Source: Actinomadura sp. DC4 | Lineage (GTDB): Bacteria; Actinomycetota; Actinomycetes; Streptosporangiales; Streptosporangiaceae | Reading direction: 5' to 3' | Length of the DNA: 64,000 bases | Assembly: GCF_030406325.1 (NCBI RefSeq) | Contig: NZ_JAUEQY010000014.1 | Coordinates: 62,001 to 126,000, forward strand | The notes under the pieces: generated by a model | The model's input: the letters and a program-made list of their open reading frames with translations, nothing else | Told to the model about the DNA's origin: nothing | Databases searched by the model: none | Program-made: the position numbers and the translations under genes | Shown: in pieces, positions 7,918 through 16,263 of the stretch | Layout: each line of letters opens with the position of its first letter | Numbering within the stretch: the stretch's first letter is position 1

Positions 7918-8805
7918 GTGCTCACGCGTGAGTGGCGGCCGTCGTGGCCGGTGGACCTCGGCCTGACGCTCGGGCCGCACCGGCGCGGCCGGGGCGATCC
8001 GGCGTACGCCGTGACCACCGACGGCTCGGTGTGGCGCGCCTCGTCGACGCCCGACGGGCCCGGCACCCTGCGGGTGCTGCGCCGCGGCGACGCGATCGAG
8101 GGCCAGGCGTGGGGGCCTGGGGCGTCCTGGCTGCTGGAGGGCCTGCCCGAGCTGCTCGGCGCGGCCGACGACCCGACCTCGTTCGCCCCGGCGCACGAGG
8201 TCCTGCGTACGGCCGCGCTGCGGTTCGGGCACTTCCGCGTCGGCCGTACGGGCAACGTCTTCGAGGCCCTCGTACCGGCCGTGCTGGAGCAGAAGGTCGT
8301 CGGCAAGGAGGCCTTCCGGGCCTGGCGCTATCTCGTGCGCAACTACGGCGAGGTCGCGCCCGGACCCCAGCCGCTGCACGTCCCGCCGCCGCCCGCGGTG
8401 TGGGTCTCGATCCCGTCCTGGGACTGGCACAAGTCCGGGATCGAGGCCGTACGGGCCCGTACGATCATCCGCGCGGCGCGGGTGGCGAGCCGCCTGGAGG
8501 TGCCGGACACCGCCGAGGCGGACCGCCGGCTGCGGTCACTGCCGGGCATCGGGGTCTGGACGTCGGCCGAGGTGCGCCAGCGCGCCCACGGCGACGCCGA
8601 CGCGGTGTCGGTCGGTGACTACCACATTCCCGGCATCGTCGGCTGGGCCCTGACCGGGCGCAAGGTCGACGACGCCGGAATGCTCGAACTCCTCAAGCCG
8701 TACGCCGGGCATCGCTACCGCGTCACCCGCATGCTGGAGCTGACGGGCGGGGGGCCGCCCCGGCGCGGCCCGCGGATGTCCGTGCGCGACTACCGGGGGT
8801 TCTGA
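7918..8805 (+). CDS. DNA-3-methyladenine glycosylase 2 (AlkA-like) family
   Basis: 295 residues from a GTG at 7918. The helix-hairpin-helix is RRLRSLPGIGVWTSAEV, followed by the HhH-GPD catalytic Asp region DAVSVGDYHIP. ALVPAVLEQKVVGKEAF is the conserved substrate-pocket helix. These enzymes excise alkylated bases in base-excision repair. It starts 13 bp after the nucleotidyltransferase, although the functions are unrelated. Confidence 0.85.
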   Translation: MLTREWRPSWPVDLGLTLGPHRRGRGDPAYAVTTDGSVWRASSTPDGPGTLRVLRRGDAIEGQAWGPGASWLLEGLPELLGAADDPTSFAPAHEVLRTAALRFGHFRVGRTGNVFEALVPAVLEQKVVGKEAFRAWRYLVRNYGEVAPGPQPLHVPPPPAVWVSIPSWDWHKSGIEAVRARTIIRAARVASRLEVPDTAEADRRLRSLPGIGVWTSAEVRQRAHGDADAVSVGDYHIPGIVGWALTGRKVDDAGMLELLKPYAGHRYRVTRMLELTGGGPPRRGPRMSVRDYRGF

Positions 8806-8900
8806 CGCGGCTGGTCCGTGTGCCCGTCGCGGGTGTCGGAGCCGAAGAGCGGGCCGAGCACCGCGAGGGCCACGATCATCGTCAGCACGATCCAGATCAT
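8790..8900 (-). CDS. 36-residue single-span membrane peptide
   Basis: A short minus-strand frame begins MIWIVLTMIVALAVLGPLFG and ends SDTRDGHTDQPRQNPR, i.e. one hydrophobic helix then a charged tail. GGAGG sits 5 bases before the ATG. Its last codons overlap the 3' end of the DNA glycosylase gene by 16 bp. Short peptides of this pattern (hydrophobic helix plus GPLFGxDTRDG) are, as far as I recall, common unannotated actinobacterial proteins. Function is unknown. Confidence 0.6.
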   Translation of the reverse strand: MIWIVLTMIVALAVLGPLFGSDTRDGHTDQPRQNPR

Positions 8901-8915
8901 TGCGGCCTCCAGAGG

Positions 8916-8991
8916 TAAGGAGTGAATCCTTCTTGGCTCCTTAAGTGTGGATCGCGCGAACGTTCAGGTCCAGCGAGTCTTTCTGGACCTG
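8916..8991. promoter_or_regulatory. Two inverted repeats upstream of fbiC and of the small membrane peptide
   Basis: TAAGGAG (8916-8922) pairs with CTCCTTA (8937-8943), and CAGGTCCAG (8965-8973) pairs perfectly with CTGGACCTG (8983-8991). Both lie in the 171-bp region between the divergent peptide gene and fbiC. They could be operators or RNA hairpins; no factor is identified. Confidence 0.4.
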
Positions 8992-9071
8992 ACAGGTAAG
9001 CATCGCTGAACGATCGCCCGGAGTAAGGGGCGACGGGAATAGGTTGAGCGGCCCCGGCGTATGTTGCGGAC

Positions 9072-11624
9072 ATGAGTGACCTCGACGCCCCACCGCCCCC
9101 GTCGGCCGCCGTCCGGCGAGCCCTCGCTCGTGCCCGAGACGGCAAACCGCTCGACGTCACCGAGACCGAGATCCTGCTGGGCGCCCGTGGCGACCAGCTC
9201 GAGACGCTCCTTCAACACGCGGCCCGCATCCGCGACGCGGGCCTGGAAGAAGCCGGGCGACCCGGCGTCATCACCTACAGCCGCAAGGTGTTCATCCCGC
9301 TGACCCGCCTGTGCCGGGACCGCTGCGGCTACTGCACGTTCGCCACCGTCCCCGGCCGTCTCGACGCGCCCTACCTCAGCCCGGACGAGGTCCTGGAGAT
9401 CGCCCGGCAGGGCGCCGCGCTGGGCTGCAAGGAGGCGCTGTTCACCCTCGGCGACCGGCCCGAGGACCGCTGGAAGCAGGCCGGCGAGTGGCTCCACGCC
9501 CACGGCTACGACGACACCCTGTCCTACGTACGCGCGATGGCGATCCGGGTGCTGGAGGAGACCGGGCTGCTGCCGCACCTCAACCCCGGCGTCATGACCT
9601 GGCAGGACTTCCAGCGGCTCAAGCCGGTGGCCCCCTCGATGGGGATGATGCTGGAGACGACCTCCCGGCGGCTCTTCGAGCAGAAGGGCGAGGCGCACTT
9701 CGGCTCGCCCGACAAGGACCCGGCCGTACGGCTGCGCGTGCTGGAGGACGCCGGCCGCTCCAACGTGCCGTTCACCAGCGGCATCCTGATCGGCATCGGC
9801 GAGACCGTACGCGACCGCGCCGAGTCGATCTTCGCGATCCGCAAGGTCGCGCGGGAGTACGGCGGGATCCAGGAGGTCATCGTCCAGAACTTCCGCGCCA
9901 AGCCGGACACCAAGATGCGGTCGATGCCAGACGCCGACCTGCACGAACTCGCCGCGACCATCGCCGTCACCCGCCTCGTGCTCGGCCCGAAAGCACGCAT
10001 CCAGGCGCCGCCGAACCTCGTCGACTCCGAGTACGCGCTGATGCTGCGGGCGGGGATCGACGACTGGGGCGGCGTCTCCCCGCTCACCCCGGACCACGTC
10101 AACCCCGAACGCCCGTGGCCGCAGATCGACGAGCTCGCCGAGCGTACCGCCGACAGCGGCTTCACCCTGCGCGAACGCCTGACGATCTACCCGGAGTACG
10201 TCCGGCGCGGCGACCCCTGGCTGGACCCGCGGCTCGGTGCGCACGTGGCGGCGCTGGCCGGCCCGGACGGCCTCGCTCGCGAGGACGCGCGTCCCGAGGG
10301 CCTGCCCTGGCAGGAGCCGGACGGCGGCTGGGCCGACCAGGGCCGTACGGACCTGCACGTCTCGATCGACTCCACCGGGCGTACCTCCGATCGGCGTGAG
10401 GACTTCGACGAGGTGTACGGCGACTGGGCCGAGGTGGGCGCCCGGATCCGGTCGGCCGAGCGGTTCGACGCGGACGTGGCGGCGGCGCTGCGCAGCGCCG
10501 AGCGCGACCCGGGCGGGCTGTCGGACGAGGAGGCCCTGGCGCTGCTGCAGGCCGAGGGCCCGGAGCTGGAGGCGCTGGCCGGGCTGGCCGACGACCTGCG
10601 CCGGGACGCCGTCGGGGACGACGTGACCTACGTCGTCACGCGCAACATCAACTTCACGAACGTCTGTTACACGGGCTGCCGGTTCTGCGCGTTCGCCCAG
10701 CGGCGTACCGACGCCGACGCGTACACGCTCTCGCTGTCCCAGGTCGGCGACCGGGTCGACCAGGCGTGGGCGGCCGGGGCGACCGAGGTCTGCATGCAGG
10801 GCGGCATCCACCCCGACCTGCCCGGCACGGCCTACTTCGACCTGGCGCGCGAGGTGAAGAAGCGCGCACCCGACATCCACATGCACGCGTTCAGCCCGAT
10901 GGAGGTCGTCAACGGCGCCTCGCGTACGAACAGCTCGATCCGCGACTGGCTGATCGAGGCGAAGGCCGCGGGCGTCGACTCGCTGCCGGGCACGGCCGCC
11001 GAGATCCTCGACGACGACGTCCGCTGGGTGCTGACCAAGGGCAAGCTGCCGGCCTCGGAGTGGGTCGAGGTGGTGACGACCGCGCACGAGGTCGGCATCC
11101 CGACGACGTCGACGATGATGTACGGGCACGTGGACACGCCCGCGCACTGGGTGGCGCACCTGAAGCTGCTGCGTTCGATCCAGGAGCGTACGGGAGGCTT
11201 CAGCGAGTTCGTGCTGCTGCCGTTCGTGCACCACAACGCGCCGATCTACCTCGCCGGGCTGGCCCGTACGGGACCGACCAAGCGGGAGAACCGCGCGGTG
11301 CACGCCCTCGCCCGGATCCTGCTGCACGGCGCGATCCCCAACATCCAGTGCTCGTGGGTCAAACTGGACGACGAACTCTGCACGCAGGTGCTCCAGGGCG
11401 GCGTCAACGACCTGGGCGGCACGCTGATGGAGGAGACGATCAGCCGGATGGCGGGCTCGGAGAACGGCTCGTTCAAGACCATGTCGGCGCTGGAGGACAT
11501 CGCCACCCGCGCCGGCCGCCCGTCGCGTCAGCGTACGACGATGTACGGCGAGGTCCCCGCCGAACGCGTCGCCGCCGCCCGCGCCACGGATGGAGTGGGT
11601 CACTTCCTGCCCATCGTGTCGTGA
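9072..11624 (+). CDS. fbiC: FO synthase (bifunctional CofG/CofH), F420 biosynthesis
   Basis: 850 residues, the full fused length. The N-terminal CofG half carries the radical-SAM cluster motif CRDRCGYC; the C-terminal CofH half carries CYTGCRFC. Together the two halves condense tyrosine and the flavin precursor 5-amino-6-ribitylaminouracil into the deazaflavin FO, the chromophore of coenzyme F420. FO made here would feed fbiA and fbiB, encoded about 700 bp beyond its end on the opposite strand. The start is ATG at 9072. Its stop overlaps the next gene by 4 bp. Confidence 0.96.
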   Translation: MSDLDAPPPPSAAVRRALARARDGKPLDVTETEILLGARGDQLETLLQHAARIRDAGLEEAGRPGVITYSRKVFIPLTRLCRDRCGYCTFATVPGRLDAPYLSPDEVLEIARQGAALGCKEALFTLGDRPEDRWKQAGEWLHAHGYDDTLSYVRAMAIRVLEETGLLPHLNPGVMTWQDFQRLKPVAPSMGMMLETTSRRLFEQKGEAHFGSPDKDPAVRLRVLEDAGRSNVPFTSGILIGIGETVRDRAESIFAIRKVAREYGGIQEVIVQNFRAKPDTKMRSMPDADLHELAATIAVTRLVLGPKARIQAPPNLVDSEYALMLRAGIDDWGGVSPLTPDHVNPERPWPQIDELAERTADSGFTLRERLTIYPEYVRRGDPWLDPRLGAHVAALAGPDGLAREDARPEGLPWQEPDGGWADQGRTDLHVSIDSTGRTSDRREDFDEVYGDWAEVGARIRSAERFDADVAAALRSAERDPGGLSDEEALALLQAEGPELEALAGLADDLRRDAVGDDVTYVVTRNINFTNVCYTGCRFCAFAQRRTDADAYTLSLSQVGDRVDQAWAAGATEVCMQGGIHPDLPGTAYFDLAREVKKRAPDIHMHAFSPMEVVNGASRTNSSIRDWLIEAKAAGVDSLPGTAAEILDDDVRWVLTKGKLPASEWVEVVTTAHEVGIPTTSTMMYGHVDTPAHWVAHLKLLRSIQERTGGFSEFVLLPFVHHNAPIYLAGLARTGPTKRENRAVHALARILLHGAIPNIQCSWVKLDDELCTQVLQGGVNDLGGTLMEETISRMAGSENGSFKTMSALEDIATRAGRPSRQRTTMYGEVPAERVAAARATDGVGHFLPIVS

Positions 11625-12166
11625 CCCGCCGCCCCGGCCGCGTGCTGGTCGCCGGAATCTCCGGCGCCGGCAAGACGACACTGGCACGGAGGCTCTCAGT
11701 GTGCTGGGAGCTTCCGTGCTGGGAGATGGACGCCCTGCACCACGGGCCGGGGTGGACGCCGCGCCCGGAGTTCGAGGCGGACGTGCGCCGCTTCGTCACA
11801 GGGGACCGCTGGGTGACGGAGGACCAGTACCACGGGGTGCTGGGCGACCTGCTGTGGGAGCGGGCGGAGACGGTCGTGTGGCTGGACCTGCCCCGCCGCA
11901 CGATCATGCAGCGGGTGGTACGCCGGTCGGTGGCCCGCGCGACGACGCGCCGGGAGCTGTGGAACGGCAACCGGGAGAGCTGGCGGGACTTCGTACAGCC
12001 GTACCACCCGATCCGCTGGGCCTGGTCCCAGGCCCACGTCCGCAGCCGGGAAACCGCCGAACGCGCAGCCCGCTTCCCGGACGTGAACGTGATCCACCTG
12101 CGCACGGCCACCGAGACCCGCCACTGGCTCGCGACCGTCACCGGCCGCCGGGACGTGGTGCGCTGA
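11621..12166 (+). CDS. P-loop nucleotide kinase-like ATPase
   Basis: 181 residues beginning at a GTG that overlaps the fbiC stop (GTGA), implying translational coupling. Walker A is [14 protein letters not shown] at residues ~12-25; the context ([31 protein letters not shown]) matches the small AAA/adenylate kinase-like family sometimes named topology modulation proteins. The substrate is not known. Coupling with fbiC is suggestive but proves nothing about F420. Confidence 0.8.
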   Translation: MTRRPGRVLVAGISGAGKTTLARRLSVCWELPCWEMDALHHGPGWTPRPEFEADVRRFVTGDRWVTEDQYHGVLGDLLWERAETVVWLDLPRRTIMQRVVRRSVARATTRRELWNGNRESWRDFVQPYHPIRWAWSQAHVRSRETAERAARFPDVNVIHLRTATETRHWLATVTGRRDVVR

Positions 12167-12276
12167 TGCCCGCGCCTCGCCGAGCGCTGAGGGTCATCGA
12201 GGAGGGGCGCGCCCGTGTGGACGTCACCGCGGAGTACGGCCCCGCCGACGTCGACGAGGTCGTCGAGCGGCGGTAG
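12166..12276 (+). CDS. Possible 36-residue peptide, overlapping the ATPase stop
   Basis: An ATG at 12166 overlaps the previous TGA (TGATG) and opens a 36-codon frame, [20 protein letters not shown] onward, ending 24 bp before the convergent fbiB. No known domain is visible. The coupling geometry is the main support; it could equally be chance. Confidence 0.28.
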   Translation: MPAPRRALRVIEEGRARVDVTAEYGPADVDEVVERR

Positions 12277-12299
12277 CCGGGGCAAGAGCGTCCTGCGCG

Positions 12300-13571
12300 T
12301 CAGCGGAGCTCGATGAAGTCGTCCGGGTCGCGGGGCGGGCGGTCGCGCGGGGGAGCGGCGGCGTGGCCGATGCCGACCGCGCCCATCGGGTCCCAGTTCG
12401 GCGGCAGGTCGAGCGCCTCGCGTACGACGTCCGCGCAGAACATCGTGCTCGACACCCAGCAGGAGCCCAGGCCCTCCACGGCGAGCGCGACCAGGAGGTT
12501 CTCCACCCCGGCGCCCATCGCCACCAGGAACATCTCCCGCTCCGCGCGTGAGCGGCGCTCGTCGGGATAGTCGTGGGAGCCGTCCGTCACCAGGCACGGC
12601 ACGACGAGGTACGGCGCGCGGCGCAGCACCTCGCCCCGGCGCAGCCGCCGGGTGATCGACTCCTCGGAGAAGCCGTCCGAACGCAGGTCGGCCTCCCACG
12701 CGTCGCGCATCGCGTCCAGCAGGCGGTCCTTCGCCTCCTCGACCAGCACGAAACGCCACGGCGTCGTGTGGTGCGGCGCGGGCGCGGTGATCGCGGCCGA
12801 CACCGCACGGCGGACAAGAGCGCGGTCGACCGGCTCGTCGGAGAACTCCCGTATCGTCCGCCGCGCCCGCAGGACGTCCGCGGACCCGTACCGGAACATG
12901 TCCTCGTCGGCGGAGCGCACCAGCACCCGCGCCCCCGGCCCGTCCTCGGCCGTGGTCAGGTGGTCCAGGCCGCGTACGACGGCCACCGGAACGCCGGACA
13001 GCTTGCCCTTGACCAGCTCGGCGGCGGAGGCGACCTCGTCGGCCACCGACGTCATCGTGGCCTCCAGCAGGTTGCCGTACGAGTCGGTGCGGCCCCGCAG
13101 GTCATCGAGGGGACGCATGCCGGCGGCGCCGATCGCGGCGTCGGTCAGGCCCAGCCGCCACGGGCGGCCCAGCGTGTCGGAGACGATCACGCCCACGCGT
13201 ACGCCGGCCTGCGAGAGCAGCCCGGCGCGGATCCGGCGGGCGGAGGCGTCGGAGTCCACCGGCAGCAGCAGTACGGTGCCCGGCTCGGTGTTGGAGGCGT
13301 CCACGCCGGCGGCGGCCAGGACGAGGCCCTGCCGGGTCTGGACGATGCGGGTGTCGCCGCGCCGGGCCACGACGCGGACGGTCTCCGCGTCGATCGCCTT
13401 CTCACGGTCGTCGGCGACGAGCGTACGTCCCTCCGCCTTGCTCACGATCTTGGAGGTCACGACGACGATGTCGCCGTCGCGCAGGTCGGCCGCGGCGATG
13501 AGCGCGGCGATGTCGTCGCCCTCGCGGACCTCCGGCAGGCCGGGGACGCCGAAGACCTCGAAGGCGCTCAC
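12300..13571 (-). CDS. fbiB: Coenzyme F420:L-glutamate ligase
   Basis: 423 residues from a GTG at 13571 that overlaps the fbiA stop. The N-terminal ~240 residues are the F420-0:gamma-glutamyl ligase ([35 protein letters not shown]). The C-terminal ~190 residues are a nitroreductase-like FMN domain ([20 protein letters not shown]). In actinobacteria both are fused, and the enzyme adds the poly-glutamate tail and reduces dehydro-F420-0. It forms a two-gene operon with fbiA. Confidence 0.95.
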   Translation of the reverse strand: MSAFEVFGVPGLPEVREGDDIAALIAAADLRDGDIVVVTSKIVSKAEGRTLVADDREKAIDAETVRVVARRGDTRIVQTRQGLVLAAAGVDASNTEPGTVLLLPVDSDASARRIRAGLLSQAGVRVGVIVSDTLGRPWRLGLTDAAIGAAGMRPLDDLRGRTDSYGNLLEATMTSVADEVASAAELVKGKLSGVPVAVVRGLDHLTTAEDGPGARVLVRSADEDMFRYGSADVLRARRTIREFSDEPVDRALVRRAVSAAITAPAPHHTTPWRFVLVEEAKDRLLDAMRDAWEADLRSDGFSEESITRRLRRGEVLRRAPYLVVPCLVTDGSHDYPDERRSRAEREMFLVAMGAGVENLLVALAVEGLGSCWVSSTMFCADVVREALDLPPNWDPMGAVGIGHAAAPPRDRPPRDPDDFIELR

Positions 13572-14512
13572 GCCCGCAGCTCCTCGGCGAGGGAGATCGC
13601 CGCGCGGGCGATCTCCGCCGTGGCCTCGACGTCGGTCATCAGCAGCGGCCGGGAGCGTACGGCGATGCCGCCGAGGTCGCCCTCCAGCGCGGCGTCGGCG
13701 GTGTCGACCAGCCAGCCGTCGAGCAGGTCGGAGCCGTAGTGCCCGGCCACGGCGCCGGCCGAGGTCTCGACGCCGATCGCGGTCAGGCACGCGTCGGCCA
13801 TGCCGCGCACCGGGGCCCCGCCGATGATCGGGGACACCCCGACGACGGTCTTGGCGGCGACGGCGGCGCGGATGCCGGGCACGGACAGGATGGTGCCGAC
13901 GCTGACCACCGGGTTGGACGGCGGCAGGAGCACGAGGTCGGCGGCCTCGATCGCCTCGATCACGCCGGGCGCGGGCTTGGAGTCGTCCGCGCCGACCGCC
14001 GCGATGCTCTGGGCCGGCGTCTCGGCGTGCAGGCGCACCCACCACTCCTGGAAGTGGATCGCGCGCTTCCCCTCGGCGTCCTTGATGACGACGTGCGTCT
14101 CCACGCGGTCGTCGGTCATCGGCAGGAGCCGTACGCCGGGCCGCCAGCGGTCGCACAATGCCTCGGTGACCGCCGAGAGCGGGTAACCGGCGTCGAGCAT
14201 CTGCGTACGGACGATGTGCGTGGCGAAGTCGCGGTCGCCGAGGGTGAACCAGGACGGCCCGACCTCGTACGCCGCGAGCTCCTCGCGCACGGTGAAGGTC
14301 TCCTCCGCCCGGCCCCAGCCCTGGTCCTCGTTGATGCCCCCGCCGAGGGTGTACATCACGGTGTCCAGGTCGGGACAGATGCGAAGTCCGAACAGTGAAA
14401 TGTCATCACCTGTATTGCCGATGACGGTGATGTCCGACTCGGGGGCGGCGTGCTGGAGTCCGCGCAGGAAACGGGCTCCGCCGATCCCGCCCGCGAGTGC
14501 CACGATGCGCAT
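13568..14512 (-). CDS. fbiA: 2-phospho-L-lactate transferase (F420 biosynthesis)
   Basis: 314 residues from the ATG at 14512 ([19 protein letters not shown]), the conserved start of CofD/FbiA; an upstream in-frame start at 14545 adds 11 unrelated residues. [20 protein letters not shown] and [15 protein letters not shown] are family signatures. It transfers the phospho-lactyl or phosphoenolpyruvyl group from an activated guanosine donor to FO. The fbiA-fbiB order and overlap match mycobacteria (Rv3261-Rv3262), next to whiB. Confidence 0.95.
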   Translation of the reverse strand: MRIVALAGGIGGARFLRGLQHAAPESDITVIGNTGDDISLFGLRICPDLDTVMYTLGGGINEDQGWGRAEETFTVREELAAYEVGPSWFTLGDRDFATHIVRTQMLDAGYPLSAVTEALCDRWRPGVRLLPMTDDRVETHVVIKDAEGKRAIHFQEWWVRLHAETPAQSIAAVGADDSKPAPGVIEAIEAADLVLLPPSNPVVSVGTILSVPGIRAAVAAKTVVGVSPIIGGAPVRGMADACLTAIGVETSAGAVAGHYGSDLLDGWLVDTADAALEGDLGGIAVRSRPLLMTDVEATAEIARAAISLAEELRA

Positions 14513-14607
14513 GCGGACAAGTCTGACACCACCGGCGTGGAGCAAATGCGACGGGCCACATGCTTGTGCGAAGCTGACACAAAGCGATTACTCACTGGAG
14601 CTGGTTC

Positions 14608-15495
14608 GTGAACAAAGACGCTCAGCGGCTACGGGAACCCGGCGCGTGGGTTCTGCTCGGCTCGGTCGCACTTCAGATCATCGCGGGACTGATCGGCCTG
14701 ATCTCCACCGGGGGCAGACCGTTCACGCTCGTCGCTCTCGCGTACGTCAACGCGGACCAGTATTTCACCGGCGTGACCCTGGCGGGCCTGGTCGTCGTGG
14801 CCATCCTGCTCGTGACCAGGCTCGGCGGCGGTCCGACGCCCGGAGCGCGCAACATCGCGCTCACCGGCTTGATCATCCTCGGCGTGGCCGCACTGCTCGA
14901 CGTCATCTGCATGCTCGCCGGCCTGGGATCGGGCGGCTCCTCGTCGGGCATCGTGCTCGACAGCCCGGCCAGCACCAAGCTGACGATGTTCGCCTACGGC
15001 CTCGCCAAGCTCGCGGTGCTCGCCGTCGGCGGCTACTACGCCTTCCTGACCTACCAGTCCTTCGCGGCGCAGCCGGGCATGCCCTTCCCGCCGCAGGGCT
15101 ACGGGCAGCCGCCGTACGGCCAGCCCGCGTACGGGCCACCGCCCCAGCAACAGCAGCAGATGTACGGCCAGCCGCCGCCTCCGCAGCAGTACCCGCCGCA
15201 GGGTTACGTGCGCGCGCCGTACGGTCCGCCCCCCGGCTACGGCCAGCCTCCGCAGCCGGGAGCGCACCAGCCCCCGCCTCCGCAGCCTCCGCAGGGGCCG
15301 TCCGCGCCCCCGCCGCCGCCACCTCAGCCGCCCGCTCCGGCCCCGGCTCAGCAGCAGCAGTCGGAGAGCGACGAGCTCGAAGGCGAGTGGACCCGTGCGT
15401 ACGGCGGCAAGGGCGAGAAGGTCGAGGACGACAAGCCCGAGACGTCCTCATCTGAGCAGTCTTCTCCCGGCGATCCGTACAAGCCTCCGGAGTAG
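14608..15495 (+). CDS. Membrane protein with Pro/Gln/Tyr-rich tail
   Basis: 295 residues from GTG at 14608. The first ~160 residues have about four membrane segments (WVLLGSVALQIIAGLIGLI; GVTLAGLVVVAILLV; NIALTGLIILGVAALLDVI; KLAVLAVGGYYAFL). The remainder is low-complexity, with PPYGQPAYGPP-like and QQQQ runs, ending in an acidic tail. Similar proteins precede whiB in other actinomycetes, but no function is assigned. The disordered tail suggests protein-protein contacts at the inner membrane face. Confidence 0.75.
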   Translation: MNKDAQRLREPGAWVLLGSVALQIIAGLIGLISTGGRPFTLVALAYVNADQYFTGVTLAGLVVVAILLVTRLGGGPTPGARNIALTGLIILGVAALLDVICMLAGLGSGGSSSGIVLDSPASTKLTMFAYGLAKLAVLAVGGYYAFLTYQSFAAQPGMPFPPQGYGQPPYGQPAYGPPPQQQQQMYGQPPPPQQYPPQGYVRAPYGPPPGYGQPPQPGAHQPPPPQPPQGPSAPPPPPPQPPAPAPAQQQQSESDELEGEWTRAYGGKGEKVEDDKPETSSSEQSSPGDPYKPPE

Positions 15496-15761
15496 CCACC
15501 GATCGGAGAAACACCCCCACGACGGACTCATACCGACCGGCCTCAGAGAAAGTCCTCCCCTCGTCGTGCGGGGTTCGTAATCGCGTCTTCGCAGGTCAGT
15601 CTGGTTTCTTTAGCTTCGCCAGACCATTGCCGTCCGATTCCGCTTGACGTCTGTGGTCCCACACGCGTGTAATTTCATGGGTGTAGTTCTGCGCCTTCCC
15701 GGGGGACAAGTGACAGGGGAGGCGCGACCCAGGGGGGCTCCACGGAGCTAGGAGGTGCGCT

Positions 15762-16025
15762 ATGGGCGAGGTGCTCATCCCGCTGGCGCACGGCACAGAC
15801 GGCGAAGAGTTGGGCTGGCAGGAACGCGCGCTGTGCGCGCAGACGGATCCGGAAGCGTTCTTTCCGGAGAAGGGTGGCTCCACTCGCGAGGCCAAGAAGG
15901 TGTGCCGCGCTTGCGATGTACGTGCGGAGTGTCTGGAGTATGCACTCGGCCATGACGAACGTTTCGGTATTTGGGGTGGTCTGTCCGAGCGCGAGCGCCG
16001 CAAGCTCAAGCGTGCCGCGGGCTGA
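15762..16025 (+). CDS. whiB: WhiB-family iron-sulfur regulator (WhiB/WhiB2 type)
   Basis: 87 residues with the four cluster cysteines in C-x29-C-x2-C-x5-C arrangement (ALCAQTDPEAFFPEKGGSTR, then KVCRACDVRAEC) and the GIWGGLSERERRKLKRAAG turn and basic tail. The GWQERALCAQTDPEAFFPEK stretch is characteristic of Streptomyces WhiB and mycobacterial WhiB2/WhmD, which control sporulation septation and division. A strong GGAGG precedes the ATG. Location beside fbiA/fbiB supports orthology. The 266-bp upstream gap probably holds its promoters, including a GTCTGG/CCAGAC hairpin at 15599-15624. Confidence 0.93.
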   Translation: MGEVLIPLAHGTDGEELGWQERALCAQTDPEAFFPEKGGSTREAKKVCRACDVRAECLEYALGHDERFGIWGGLSERERRKLKRAAG

Positions 16026-16083
16026 CGCCGCGGATAGGTGAGACTCACCGGGACCGCGCCTCACGGCGTGGCGCCCGGACGCT

Positions 16084-16131
16084 GTGAGGGTGGCCCTTAC
16101 CTGGCCCTGGCAAGGTAAGGGCCACCCTCAC
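16084..16131. terminator. Perfect 19-bp inverted repeat downstream of whiB
   Basis: The left arm at 16084-16102 (GTGAGGGTGGCCCTTACCT) pairs perfectly with 16113-16131 across a 10-nt loop. It lies 58 bp after the whiB stop and well before the start of the following glycosyltransferase. There is no U-run on either side, as is common for actinobacterial terminators. Confidence 0.65.
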
Positions 16132-16263
16132 GTCGAGGTCACGGGCCGGTTGCGACGGATGTGGCTTGTCGTCGGCTCTGTGGTAAGGCGTACGCGACGG
16201 GCGGCTTCGCGTATTCTGGTCAGCCGCGCCGGGCAGCTGAGCCCGGGCCGGCCGAACATTCGG

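Noticed and set aside
14968-15350. CAG/CCG-rich stretch in the membrane protein before whiB as a tandem repeat array
   Set aside because: The Pro/Gln/Tyr-rich tail has irregular units with no fixed period; ordinary low-complexity coding sequence.
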